From Aliidiomarina soli (GTDB lineage Bacteria > Pseudomonadota > Gammaproteobacteria > Enterobacterales > Alteromonadaceae): a DNA stretch of 64,000 nucleotides. The position numbers and the translations under genes were made by a program. Within the stretch, counting starts at the first letter, position 1; each line of letters begins with the position of its first letter. Under the pieces are notes generated by a model. The model was not told the DNA's origin and made no database searches. It saw nothing but the letters and a program-made list of their open reading frames with translations. The stretch is taken from contig NZ_PIPO01000003.1 in the NCBI RefSeq assembly GCF_003986975.1, positions 1-64,000 on the forward strand, written 5' to 3'. This document shows, in pieces, positions 63,832 to 64,000 of the stretch.

Positions 63832-64000
63832 TTACTGCCGATAGAAAGTGTGGTTAAAGTTGAGTGTTTGCTCATCGGTGCCGCTACGGATGGTAACAAA
63901 GAAACGTAAGGTGTCTTCGCGACCGTGAGGCACTTGGGCAATGTAATAGATGGCCTCGCCATCGACATGGCGGCGAAAGGTCAGATTGCGTCGCTGGCCA
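63832..64000 (-). CDS. DUF4426 family protein, C-terminal part (cut by the window end)
   Basis: The last 169 bases encode, on the minus strand, the final 55 or so residues of a protein ending ...NHTFYRQ. Segments such as GEAIYYIAQVP and DTLRFFVTIR match the DUF4426 family of small periplasmic proteins known from Vibrio and Shewanella. In Vibrio this gene lies near rdgB and hemW, consistent with this neighbourhood. The start is beyond the window. Confidence 0.78.
   Translation of the reverse strand, partial: GQRRNLTFRRHVDGEAIYYIAQVPHGREDTLRFFVTIRSGTDEQTLNFNHTFYRQ

Overview
The window is a 64 kb stretch of a marine-type gammaproteobacterial chromosome with dense, ordinary-looking housekeeping content and no prophage, insertion sequence, CRISPR array or plasmid-type gene that I can see. 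The combination of a 23S/5S rRNA end followed by murB-birA-coaX, the sodium-type flagellar motor protein MotX, a carboxynorspermidine-type polyamine pathway, secreted prolyl oligopeptidase and S10 carboxypeptidase, and the PA2778/PA2779 pair points to the order Alteromonadales. Idiomarinaceae (Idiomarina, Pseudidiomarina or Aliidiomarina) is my best guess. That placement is an inference from gene content, not a measured phylogeny.

Layout. 1-360: 3' end of 23S rRNA, 5S rRNA and their terminator. 361-585: a striking 26-bp perfect inverted repeat and the yceI terminator. 586-4091: yceI on the minus strand, then the coupled murB-birA-coaX operon. 4113-4841: motX behind a sigma-28-like promoter. 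4933-9571 (minus): carboxynorspermidine decarboxylase and dehydrogenase, then a lipoprotein prolyl oligopeptidase. 9613-15964: tmcA, an NSS sodium symporter, a Bcr/CflA MFS transporter, yjdM and zapE. 16044-18575: a small lipoprotein, a DosC-like globin-coupled diguanylate cyclase preceded by an FNR-like box, and a GDT1/TMEM165-family manganese exporter controlled by a yybP-ykoY riboswitch. 18583-21678: chemoreceptor, PepSY-like acidic protein and CnoX-type thioredoxin. 21768-26211 (minus): a four-gene operon of a membrane protein, a PQQ-type aldose dehydrogenase and two aldehyde dehydrogenases. 26373-33307: fadH, glutamate dehydrogenase, an unknown lipoprotein and prpE. 33434-41714: glutathione transferase, lipase-like hydrolase, deaD with a long leader, a lipoprotein hydrolase, lipocalin, Fe-S photolyase and an RsuA-type pseudouridine synthase. 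41842-48348: S10 carboxypeptidase, small membrane protein, FAD oxidoreductase, DUF4377-like lipoprotein, 2-oxoglutarate oxygenase, the PA2778/PA2779 pair and a 30-residue basic peptide. 48466-54942: a GreA/GreB-C-like protein, a membrane protein, DsbA-like oxidoreductase, and an ABC permease-M1 peptidase fusion with its ATPase. 55241-57804: tRNA-Phe and proBA. 57944-63794: yggX, mutY, trmB, hemW, rdgB and a CvrA-type antiporter, with a DUF4426 gene cut by the window end.

How it fits together. Most genes serve core metabolism and maintenance: peptidoglycan and cofactors, proline, polyamines, tRNA and rRNA modification, base-excision and light-driven repair, and nucleotide sanitation. A peptide- and amino-acid-based lifestyle is suggested by the secreted peptidases, glutamate dehydrogenase, NSS symporter and peptidase-linked ABC system. 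Three regulatory sequences are readable directly: the manganese riboswitch with its own promoter, an FNR-type box placed as in a class II activated promoter ahead of the oxygen-sensing diguanylate cyclase, and a FliA-type promoter before motX. The least understood parts are the palindromes after the rRNA operon, the C39-like peptidase pair, the four-gene sugar/aldehyde oxidation operon, and several exported proteins of unknown role.
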